From positions 93,705 through 157,704 of the forward strand of contig JAOBSW010000730.1 in the NCBI GenBank assembly GCA_026214975.1: DNA of 64,000 nucleotides. Direction: 5' to 3'. The translations under genes and the position numbers were made by a program. How positions within the stretch are numbered: the first letter of the stretch is position 1; every line of letters begins with the position of its first letter. Under the pieces are notes generated by a model. It saw only the letters and a list, made by a program, of their open reading frames with translations. It searched no databases and was not told the origin of the DNA. This document shows positions 55,386 through 64,000 of the stretch, in pieces. This DNA comes from Gentiana macrophylla (lineage: Eukaryota; Streptophyta; Magnoliopsida; Gentianales; Gentianaceae).

Positions 55386-56990
55386 TTTTATTAATTTATA
55401 TAATATGTAATTTATATAATTATATTGAGTAGTGATTTCAAACCCGGGGCTCGTTAATTAGTCGATAATGATTTCAAACCCGAGGATATTTAGTTATCAA
55501 AAAAAAACCCTTTAATCGGACGACAATGTCGTCCCAACAAAGTTATGTCGTCCCATTAAACATTCAACCTAAACTAAATCGGGCAGCCTCTCTTCTTCTT
55601 CTTCATTTCGCCTTCCTCCCAAATTTTGAGAAATTGGAAAAATCCGCCCCCCCTCCTTCAACCTCCCGCCCCTCTCCTCCTCCGGTCACCACCCCTACCC
55701 CCACTCTTCCTCCGGTCACCACTCCTTCAACCACCCGCCCCTCCTTCCTCCTGCAAGCTTTTGGCACAACAACAACATCTCCACCACGGCTCCTTGGCTA
55801 CGACTCGGTAAGCCTTTTTTGTTGTCAAATTACTTGCTTTTAGCTTTATTTTGTCGAATTAGTTCAATAAAAGTGGTATGTATATGTAATTTAATTTATT
55901 TTGTCAAATTAGTTTAATTTAATTTTATTTATTTATACTTTGTATTATGTATGTATATGTAATCAATAAAAGTGATTGGTGAATGGTGTGTAGTGAGTGT
56001 AGTGTAGTGATAATTTTGTAGTGTGTGTAGTGAATGGTGAATGGTGTGTAGTGAGTGTAGTTTGAAACTTTCCTACTTAGAGTTATGAAACTAAGGCTTG
56101 CTTTTTTTTGGTAGTAGATGTACTATATAGTTGATTTACTTCACAATGTTAGTGTATAAAGCGTGTGATTGAGTAGTATATGTGTGTGATTGACTAGCAT
56201 TTTTTCATGTATATGTTCATGTTGAGATTGATTGAGGCTTGATGGTGAGATTGATGCTTATGGTGAGATTTATCGGTGTGGAAGGAGTTGGTTATAAATT
56301 TGGTATTGTTCGATTGTAGTAAACTTTGGTATTGTTGATTTGGTATTGTAGTTTTGAGAAGTTGGGAAATTTTTTGTTGGTAGTAATGAAATTGTCCATA
56401 TTGATGGTTTGATCGTGCATAAGGGTGTTGTTCCTACCCAAAATGGTACTGAAAATGGCTCTGTTTCAGAGACCATTGTTATTGGAAATATTGATCACAC
56501 TTACACTTAGTGTTTTAAGTGTTAAAAGTCTTTGTTTCCTTGTTTGAATCTTGGCCATGTATATGTGTTAGAAAAGTGTTACACTTAGAGTGAAAGTGTT
56601 TCAAGTGTTAATGAAACTAAGTATACTAGTAGTATGAGAACATCCCTTTAAATGGTATTAACACCTAACACATATGGAACTAGACATGACCTTGTGCCTT
56701 AAGTGAGATACTAACTTTTTCTTTTGCCTTAATGAAAAAAAGTATACTAATGAAACTAAGTATACTATATTAGTATGAGAACATCCCTTGAAATGGTATT
56801 AACTCCTAACACATATGGTACTAACTTTTTCTTGTGCCTTAAGTGAGATACTAACTTTTTCTTGTGCCTTAATGAAAAAAAGTATACTAATGAAACTAAG
56901 TATACTATATTAGTATGAGAACATCCCTTGAAATGGTATTAACACCAAACACATATGGTATGTCAAGTTATTGTGTATCAGTGATTTCAA
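55386..56990 (+). other. 5' region and likely leader intron of the CACTA transposase gene
   Basis: One more subterminal-type palindrome (about 55518) is followed by a pyrimidine-rich exon-like stretch (55580-55808, CTTCTTCTTC and Pro/Thr-coding repeats) ending at a CTCGGTAAGC donor. AT-rich intron-like DNA follows, with short tandem repeats (GTATACTAATGAAACTAAG... near 56615-56950, and GAATGGTGTGTAGTGAGTGT twice near 55981-56060). The transposase ATG is at 56991. Confidence 0.5.
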
Positions 56991-59900
56991 ATGGAACTAG
57001 ACAAGTCATGGTTGTATACTGACAGAATGAAACCCGATTTTGCTAAAGGGTTGAGTGAATTCATTGAATACACACGGTAATTTCTTAACGATGAAGGTAA
57101 GATTCGTTGCCCATGCAAAAAGTGTTTCAACATTGGTTTCGAAACTTTGGAGGAGATGGATGATCACTGTTTCTTTTAGGGATGGGCACCTGGGTATACA
57201 ACATGGTTTCACCACGGTGAAGACGGTGTATCCCGTAAACGTGCACGAACAACTCAATTGGTAGTTGAATCCGGAGACGAAATGGCTCACAGTTATAAAT
57301 GATTTCCTTGGTAGAGCCTCGGAAGAAGAAGTTTTACTGATTGAGGAGGATGACAACATTGATGAACTCTCTCCAATTTGCACGAACATGTTTATCCGGG
57401 ATGCAAAAGCTCATCCGCCTTGAAGTTCTTAAGCGGATTTAATGCATATAAAAGTGTTGTATAAGTGGCCAAATGAAAGCTTCGGCGTTCTTTTAGCGAA
57501 AATGAAAGAAGTTTTGCGGAAGGGTCAAATTTACCCGATTCATTCTACAAGGCAAAAACTCTTACGAACAAATTGGAGTGCAGGGTATGAAAAGATCGAT
57601 GCTTGCTTGTACAAGCTGTTGCATTTACTATAAGGAGGCTCATTGACTTACAATCATGTATGATTGTGCAAAACGAGCCGGTATAAAGAGTCTACAAGGA
57701 AAAAGGTAGCTCGAAAGTGCTACGTTATTTTCCGTTAAAGCATCGTTTGAGGCGTTTGTATGCTTCCCGTCACGGCTCTCAGGAAATGACATGGCATAAG
57801 ATGGGGCGTTCTGAGATGAAGATGTGATGAGGCATCCAACCGATGGTAAAGAATGGAAAGAATTCGACGAGCAACACCCGGACTTTGCTATCGAACCTAG
57901 AAATGTACGTCTCAGTCTGGCTACAGATGGTTTTTGCCCGTTTGGTACTACGAGTCAAACATACAACATGTGGCATGTTCTGACATAAGTGTTGAATCCA
58001 GCACCATGGGTTTGCAATAATGAACTGTATAAACACATGTGTTTACTTATCCCAGGACCAGAATACCCATGCAAGGACTTGGACGTTTATTTGAGGCCAT
58101 TGATTGATGAGTTGGAAGAATTGTGGTCACAAGGGGTAGTTGTGCTTGATCTTGCTACAAATACTACCTTCGAGAATGCGAGTTACGATTATGTTTACGG
58201 TGAATGATTTCCCTTCGTAGTTATCTCTCAGGTTGGGGTGGTCAAGGATATAAAGCATGTCTAACTTGCAGCGACGATACACCTTGGTGCGGTTAGAGAG
58301 TAAGATCGATACGTCGGACATCGTAGATGGCCGCGGGCGGCCACCGATGCGAAAGAATAAAGGGTTTAACGGTAAAATCGAAACATTAAGCCCTTGGTTG
58401 AAAACCACGGAGGAAATTCTTCAACAAAGAAGGGTGTCCGTGTATATAAGAATACAACAAGTATACGCACTATAAACACACAGTACGAACATGATCCATT
58501 CATTCTTGCTTCACAAGCGAACAAGTGTTCTACATAGATGATTTGTATAACGGACGTGGATCGGAAAGTTGTTGAGCATTTTCAACACCGTCATATCGTA
58601 GACGCACTGTCACGGATTTTACCTAACAAAACAAACAAGTAATAAAATTTATAAATCCGGTATTCCCCAAGTGTAGGGATCGTAGTACAGCGATTAATAC
58701 CGGAGTCGGTCACAGGGAATCGGGGTATCTAGTTCATTAATTTTCCTAAGGTTGTTACTATTATTATTAAACCTAATATAATAGAACGAAAGATAAAGCT
58801 CGACGGAGGATTGTCACCCAAAGCCGGGAAGGATAAAAGCGGAAACGAAATCTAAACTATAAACTATAAAATAAACGGTAAACAAGAAGATGATCATGGT
58901 GATTAAACAACGAACAAACAATAATCCACTGATCCCGCAACCCTTAATTTCCTCTCTAAAGTTATCTTGTGATGATTCAACTAAAATTGTGGTTCACCTA
59001 ACAAAAGTATGAATTCCTACTCTCGTAGATAATTCGCCTATCAATCTCTCATCTCTCGATCTATAAGATTGACGCTATCAAAACAAGGTGTAAGATCTCT
59101 CAATCTAGCAACCTAGATATTCAACCTATCAACTCTCGTTATGTCAAGGTTAAAAATCCCATCTTTCTATGGTGATCTAAGGTTTACACCGACTCTCGTC
59201 ATCTGGTAAACATCAACAACAATTCATCTCTCGATATCGATTGCATAACAAATAATCATGGAAAAGATACAACTTTAATCAAATTCACAAAAAAATGGAT
59301 TGAAAATAAAGAACCTCTTTGAAAGCGGATTCACATGGTTTGAACAATTGCTCTCGACCTCCAAGCATTCAAAGACAACAAAAGCAAAAGCGAAAAAAAG
59401 CGAAGAAAAAGCAAGAAAAATCGCAACTGGCCTCTCCCCAAGGGGTGGGGCCGCCTAGGGTTTTCTCCTAATGATTGTGTATCAATAGGTCTCAATAATG
59501 TATGATTAGGGTTGGAATACGCACTGCTATTTATAGAAAAGTAAGTCGGTTTTCAGCATGTCGGCCGTGGGCGCCCGTCCGAATTGTGGGCGCCCGTCGG
59601 ATGCCTTGGACTTGCTTCAGGCCTTTCGTCCACTCGGCGTCAAACTCTCACGAATCAACTTTTTCCTCCTGGACACCGATCCAGGATGGGACGAGACTTG
59701 GGCGCCTTGATTCAATTTGGATCAATAACTTGATTTCTTCATCTTTATCCTTTATCAAATTCCAACTTTATCTCTTCTCCTCTTCATTAATTCCGATTGT
59801 TAACCTCTTTTAATCCTCTTTTTGGTCGAAATCGTGTATCTACAATACATCAAACACATTGCAAAATGTAGTATCTTCCAAATCAATATAAAACCATCAA

Positions 59901-60300
59901 TTTTACACTTAAATCATACAATTTTGCAATTAACCCATTAAAAACATCACTTGCTCAATACTTTAATATAAAGCTCGATTTCTATGAAAAACATCCAGAT
60001 ATGGGGGAAATTGACATAAAATATATCCTTATAAAACGTATAAAATCACCCTTAACACGCACCACATATTAATGGTGATGTGGTTGTTGATGATTTGGTA
60101 ATCGACGAAACAACCCACGGAAATTTCCGACTTGTTGTTGAACTGCCACCGATGGAACCGTTCTACATGAGTGCAAATGATGTAAAGCGGATGTTGATGA
60201 AAGCGATGAAAACGATCTCGATCAAAATGAAAAGGATGGCAATAACGAGTATGCTTCAACGGATTGCGATGATGATAATAACTGTGTAGATGATGACATA
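56991..60300 (+). pseudogene. CACTA transposase (TNP2-like), decayed and interrupted
   Basis: From ATG 56991 the frame gives DKSWLYTDRMKPDFAKGLSE, then after a TAA FLNDEGKIRCPCKKCFNIGF and, after a TAG, GWAPGYTTWFHHGED: the transposase-associated domain with its CPC-X2-C zinc motif. Frame 57442-57633 has LYKWPNESFGVLLAKMKEVL. About 57828-58204 gives RHPTDGKEWKEFDEQHPDFA, EPRNVRLSLATDGFCPFGTT, APWVCNNELYKHMCLLIPGP and DLDVYLRPLIDELEELWSQG, the Transposase_21 core typical of plant CACTA elements. The remainder (60070-60290) resumes after a solo LTR. At least six stops or frameshifts; inactive. Confidence 0.9.
58608..60057 (-). mobile_element. Solo LTR (1,450 bp) in the CACTA transposase gene
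   Basis: TSD CGCAC (58603-58607 and 60058-60062). Plus-strand ends TGTCACGG...CCCTTAACA. A TATA box TATAAATAG on the minus strand (about 59527-59536) suggests minus orientation. It contains GTGGGCGCCCGTC twice (59566 and 59587). Confidence 0.9.
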
Positions 60301-60654
60301 TACGTCGATCCCACCAAACTATGCAAGTGATGATGAATGATGCTATAAATCTAATATTCTTTTAGTAAGTTCATTCAAATATACTTGAATTTAAAAATTA
60401 TATAATACTAGTGCTTTACTTATATTACATCAACATAAACGTGTTCTTTATATCAATTTTTTTATTATATTCAAATACTTGATCATATAGGTGAATGGCT
60501 TGCGCGGGATCGGCCGGTGGTTCTTAACCACCGCACGAGCATCCATTTAGGCTACCGGGCCAATGTGAGGACGGTAGTTAATTAACTTTCATTTTTTTTC
60601 TAGTATGATTATTCTTATTTCGTTGAATTAATATTGACACTGATACTACAGATC

Positions 60655-62110
60655 ATATAGCAGATAATGAGTATGAGGAATTCATACAATTACCTCCATC
60701 CCCGAAAAAGAAGCAGGGTGAACATGAACCTGCAAAAGGTATCACCGTCCAAGCCCTCAAGAGAAAGTTAGGGGGCTTGATTCCTCTTATATGGGATCCT
60801 AGATTTCCCAAAGTTCAAAAGGCATTGGGAAGATACGCGAAGGATTTTGAGTCTGAGACAGGGAAAGTCGTGAGGTCCCATGTTCCCTGTTACACCCCGA
60901 CCTGGCGAAAGGTGGATGGCCGACTTAAAGATTTAATATGGGAAGAACTTCGGGTACTTAGCTATTCAAATTGTTAATACTTTCAAATTGTAAGTTTCAA
61001 TATATTAATTTAGAAACCAATCGTTTCATTTCTTGTGTTTTCAGGCATCGTTCCAACCCTTGAGCCTATTCACCGCGATGCCGTCTTGAAAAGCGCCCGG
61101 TACTTCGAGGAAAATGGAAGGCTAGACTAAGGAAGGATGTAGATGAACACAACAACACCTTGTCCCCGACCCAGGGATGTGTTTTCACAGCAACAATGGG
61201 AAGTGTTTCTCCGCCACCTTAGTACTGCTGCTTTTAAGGTAAAGCTTTTATTCCATTACATGTGTTACGTACATTCGATTATTATTACTTGTTACTTCTT
61301 ATATATAATACAATAGTACTATTTTTTTCTGAGTAAAAGATCGTCGATCGAATAAGAAGAATCGCGCCGGGAGTAAATATGTAGGCCGCCAGGACGAATG
61401 CCTATGGCGTAGTTCGATGGGATAAGTTAAGAAGGGTAAGTATTAGGAAATAAATCCTATGACTTCATTTTTTGAATTTTCATAACTAATATTTTGTTTT
61501 TTCAAGGGTAATTTGAGTGCAGTGAAGATCCTTTGAGGGAGGATCTATCCATGTATGGGCGAGCAAGCATAAGAATCGCCGACGGTTCGTTTCTCAACTT
61601 GATGACGGAGGTCGCCACGTAAGCGCCAAGCGTTGTATATATTTCAATTCAATACGTTTCACATTTTCCTTTCCTTATCTTAAGCGCCAATGATCTATGT
61701 TGTGTTTAGAGGAGGTGGAGGATTGGCGTGCTATGATTGCACCAGTCGACCGATGACTTTTGAAGATGAGAGGCAATCTTTCAGGCCGCCTTAGGAACTA
61801 AAGCGAATTATTTGATTGGCCTTGGCCCTACGCAATCTTCCTCCATATCCAATTCATCACAATCGGCCCGATCTTGATCGCCATCTTCTTACCATCAAGA
61901 ATACAATATGCGATTGAAGAACTTAGAAAGTCTCATGATCGGTTGGTGAAGTTAACCAAAAAACAAGAGAAGAGAAACAAAAAACAAGGGGCTCTTCTCA
62001 AATTGTTGCTGACTAATCTTAAGGCTAAGGAACCGGATATGCAAATAGAGGTTAGCTCATCATCTTCCGATGAAGATGAAGACGATTCTCGAAGATGATT
62101 CTCAAGTTGA
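60655..62110 (+). pseudogene. Second CACTA gene (plant Ptta/En/Spm, TNP1-like), decayed
   Basis: 60705-60977 reads KKKQGEHEPAKG, then LGRYAKDFESETGKVVRSHV and TWRKVDGRLKDLIWEELR, matching the plant En/Spm accessory transposase family. Later exon-like pieces (61055-61260, 61335-61440, 61505-61625, 61720-61900) are broken. The end (61874-62098) is a Lys-rich helical stretch (RKSHDRLVKLTKKQEKRNKK) followed by an acidic Ser/Asp tail (SSSSSDEDEDDS), as expected for the coiled-coil C-terminus. In En/Spm this class binds the subterminal repeats. Confidence 0.78.
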
Positions 62111-62329
62111 TCTTGGCGATGATGAGTAGACATTGTAGAGAAACTATTCTTACTTTTGGAAACATTGCACAACTTTGTATTTTACGTAACATTTTTTGTT
62201 TATGCATTTTTTTTGTTATAAATCCCCGTTTATAAACACATCTGTTATTGATTTTGGAAAAAACAGGATTGGATTGATTTAATAGCATGGGAGCCCATGC
62301 AAAAACAAAAAAATTATTTTAAAAAAAAA

Positions 62330-62835
62330 TATTTAAAGGGACGACATGTCGTCCCTTTAAATGTATTCTGAAATTTTATAAAATTATTTTTTTACCCAAA
62401 TTTATTTTAAGAGAGCGACATTTGTCGACCCTTTAAATATTTTCTATAAAAAAGGATTTTAAGTATTAAATTTTATAATGAAAATTAAATATATAATCTT
62501 TGAAGAGATTACGACGACATTGTCATCCCAAAAACGTTGTTATAAAAAATTAATTTTTTTCGTATTAAATTTTATTATGAAGAATAAAAATATATTCTTT
62601 TAAGGGGCGACATTGTCGTCCCAACAAAAAGTTTTTATAAAAAAATTTATTTTTTCCTGATAATATGTTTTTTGAAAATTAAATGAATCATCTTTATAGG
62701 GGTGACGATGATAATCGCCGTCCCCTTAAAACAACGCCACGTCATTGCGTTGAATTTTCTTAGAAAATGTCGTGCCACGCGCGCGATTCTTTTAACGGGA
62801 CGATTTTGTCGTCCCTTCAGCAATAGCCGTTGTTT
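62330..62835. repeat. Right subterminal palindrome array of the CACTA element
   Basis: Copies near 62337 (GGGACGACATGTCGTCCC, perfect palindrome), 62414, 62509, 62605, 62699 and 62798 (GGGACGATTTTGTCGTCCC), more diverged than those at the left end. Half-sites (GGGACGAG, GGGGACGACG, GGGGCGACA) continue to about 62935. Confidence 0.85.
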
Positions 62836-62941
62836 AAAGGGACAAAGCGGAAGGGACGAGCTTTATAGGGGACGACGTGTAAATCACTTTACTTTTTGAG
62901 GCGACAAAAGCGCTGAAGGGGCGACAAAATGTAAATGCTTT

Positions 62942-63960
62942 ACATGTATGGTACTTTGTTGTGCATACCTTTTTAACATATAAATTATATAAAGTTAATT
63001 ACCGTACATAATATCTATTAACTCAACTGTACATTAATACTCCATTTTTATTCCAGTAAATGGAATACATATTTATATCAATAGAATACTTATATAATTT
63101 TACCGTACAAAATATTTATATTTTTTTGAAGGAACCTGCGGTGGGAATATGATAGCAACACCAATCCCTAACAAATAATAATATAATAATAATATTAATG
63201 ACTATACATATATCAAACTAGAAAAAGGCTGGACAAAGGTTCCATCCAGCACACGGCCGAGCAAATGACGTGGACGGTGGCTTCGGCAACACACATATCT
63301 CCAATCATATCGATATAATATACTTATTTCGGTCAAATTGAAAAAATTTCAATTACAGTAGCGTATAAATTTAACCAAACAATAAAAATGTAATTAAAAT
63401 TAACAATACTGGCGTGTAATTGCTTGGATTAAAAAACCCATTATCTTTAATTCGGTAAGAAAGCGATCCCAAAAGCGATTCCAAAAGCAAAAGCGCCCGA
63501 ATCGCCGATTTCAACCACTTGAACATCCTACGATAATTAGGCGTCACACTACGATTAGGCAACTCACTAATTCACCAAAGCTCAGATTTTCTAGAACGTC
63601 TGAAATCTAGATTTCGTCTAAAGGAAAACTTATTGTTTGGAGAACGAAAGTATGGAGGCGATCGTGTTCTACCGATAATCAATTTCTTATTGTTGTGCCA
63701 TGTAAACGATCAATTGTTTAGCCTCAGATTAAAGTTTTGTTCTCCCTTTCCTTTTTTTCCAGCGTTGCTCCCTCTGTTATTGCCGTGAATAATGAAGACA
63801 TTTTGGGGAATTGTTTCCTTTTATACCATTTAACTAAATCCATTAAATTAATATTTAACTCCTTTTGATTATTATTTCTGATAGGTTAATATAAAATAGG
63901 AAAATAAATAAATAAATTCTCATTTTACATTTATACTTTCTTGAATTTTGAAGTGTTCTG
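62942..63960 (-). repeat. Truncated copy of the gypsy LTR (44306-45336)
   Basis: Begins ACATGTATGGTACTTTGTTG in the middle of the LTR and runs to AAGTGTTCTG at the LTR edge, collinear with 44306-45336 and with scattered small differences. It abuts the CACTA DNA without a terminus or TSD. Confidence 0.9.
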
Positions 63961-64000
63961 ATCCATCATAGAACATTACGGTCTCTACTTAAACATCGTT
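63961..64000. repeat. Flank module copy D (start only)
   Basis: ATCCATCATAGAACATTACG...TCTCTACTTAAACATCGTT, the same as the sequence right of 45336. The copy continues past the window end. Confidence 0.85.

Larger units (their letters stand above)
45666..62941 (+). mobile_element. En/Spm (CACTA) transposon, right terminus missing
   Basis: Begins with the canonical terminus CACTACAAGAAAACTGC after TGA. Both ends carry arrays of a palindromic motif around GGGACGACAATGTCGTCCC. Between them are a 145-bp tandem array, a TNP2-like transposase gene and a second En/Spm-type gene, in normal element order. Three LTR elements were inserted later (46677-47206, 47553-54848, 58608-60057); without them it would be about 8.0 kb. 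The expected right end TTTTCTTGTAGTG is not present: at 62942 the sequence changes abruptly to a copy of the LTR segment 44306-45336. Decayed, not mobile by itself. Confidence 0.88.

Noticed and set aside
55526..55843. 105-aa Pro/Thr-rich plus-strand frame in the CACTA element
   Set aside because: It lies in the pyrimidine-rich leader before a GTAAGC donor; composition explains the Pro/Thr content, and an overlapping frame is equally open. Treated as untranslated leader.
59502..59813. 103-aa frame in the solo LTR 58608-60057
   Set aside because: Falls inside an LTR and has no recognisable domain.

Overview
The window is AT-rich, repeat-dense nuclear DNA of a flowering plant, most likely a eudicot. 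The evidence is Copia and Ty3/gypsy LTR retrotransposons with plant initiator-Met-type primer binding sites, hAT MITEs, an En/Spm (CACTA) transposon with a TNP2-type transposase, Helitron-like DNA carrying plant gene exons, the last exon of a NAC transcription factor, and GT-AG introns. No species is claimed. Almost every long open frame is transposon protein. I find only two host loci: a small secreted Cys-rich protein gene (minus, 5698-7926) with a decayed tandem copy (minus, 3508-4329), and the NAC exon (minus, 41488-42048).

Layout. 23-2282: deleted Copia element with LTRs and a 5-bp target site duplication (TSD). 2500-7926: tandemly duplicated Cys-rich locus, with a 5'-truncated LINE (itself hit by a hAT MITE) 3' of the decayed copy and a Copia gag relic between the two. 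7927-10051: intergenic. 10052-18178: three-level nest, a gypsy-type LTR split by a Copia element (10080-17381), whose 3' LTR is split by a 2.1-kb non-autonomous LTR element (10390-12520). 18341-19138 and 19415-19802: hAT-like elements. 19803-25663: a nearly intact Copia element whose pol stop region is hit by a solo LTR (19983-21058). 25800-32467: probable Helitron with exons of an alternative NAD(P)H dehydrogenase, a receptor-like cytoplasmic kinase and a Ulp1-type SUMO protease. 32468-39024: LTR-like sequence with a 116-bp tandem repeat, hit by two solo LTRs (33111-35082, 36248-39019). 39025-42050: duplicated flank modules, two hAT MITEs and the NAC exon. 42105-45336: retrotransposon debris ending in a gypsy 5' LTR. 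45666-62941: a CACTA transposon of about 17 kb with palindromic subterminal repeats, a 145-bp tandem array, TNP2-like and second-gene remnants, and three later insertions (solo LTR 46677-47206; CRM-like gypsy 47553-54848; solo LTR 58608-60057). 62942-64000: second copy of the 44306-45376 segment.

Most insertions are bounded to the base by TSDs read directly: CTTAC, GTTAG, CAGCG, CCCCT, TATAT, ATAAG, TTGCT, CAGAT, GAGCG and CGCAC for LTR elements, and 8-bp TSDs for hAT MITEs. Nesting therefore gives a relative order of events. The most interesting non-transposon item is the 118-residue secreted six-cysteine protein, whose three exons join in phase and whose family I do not recognise.
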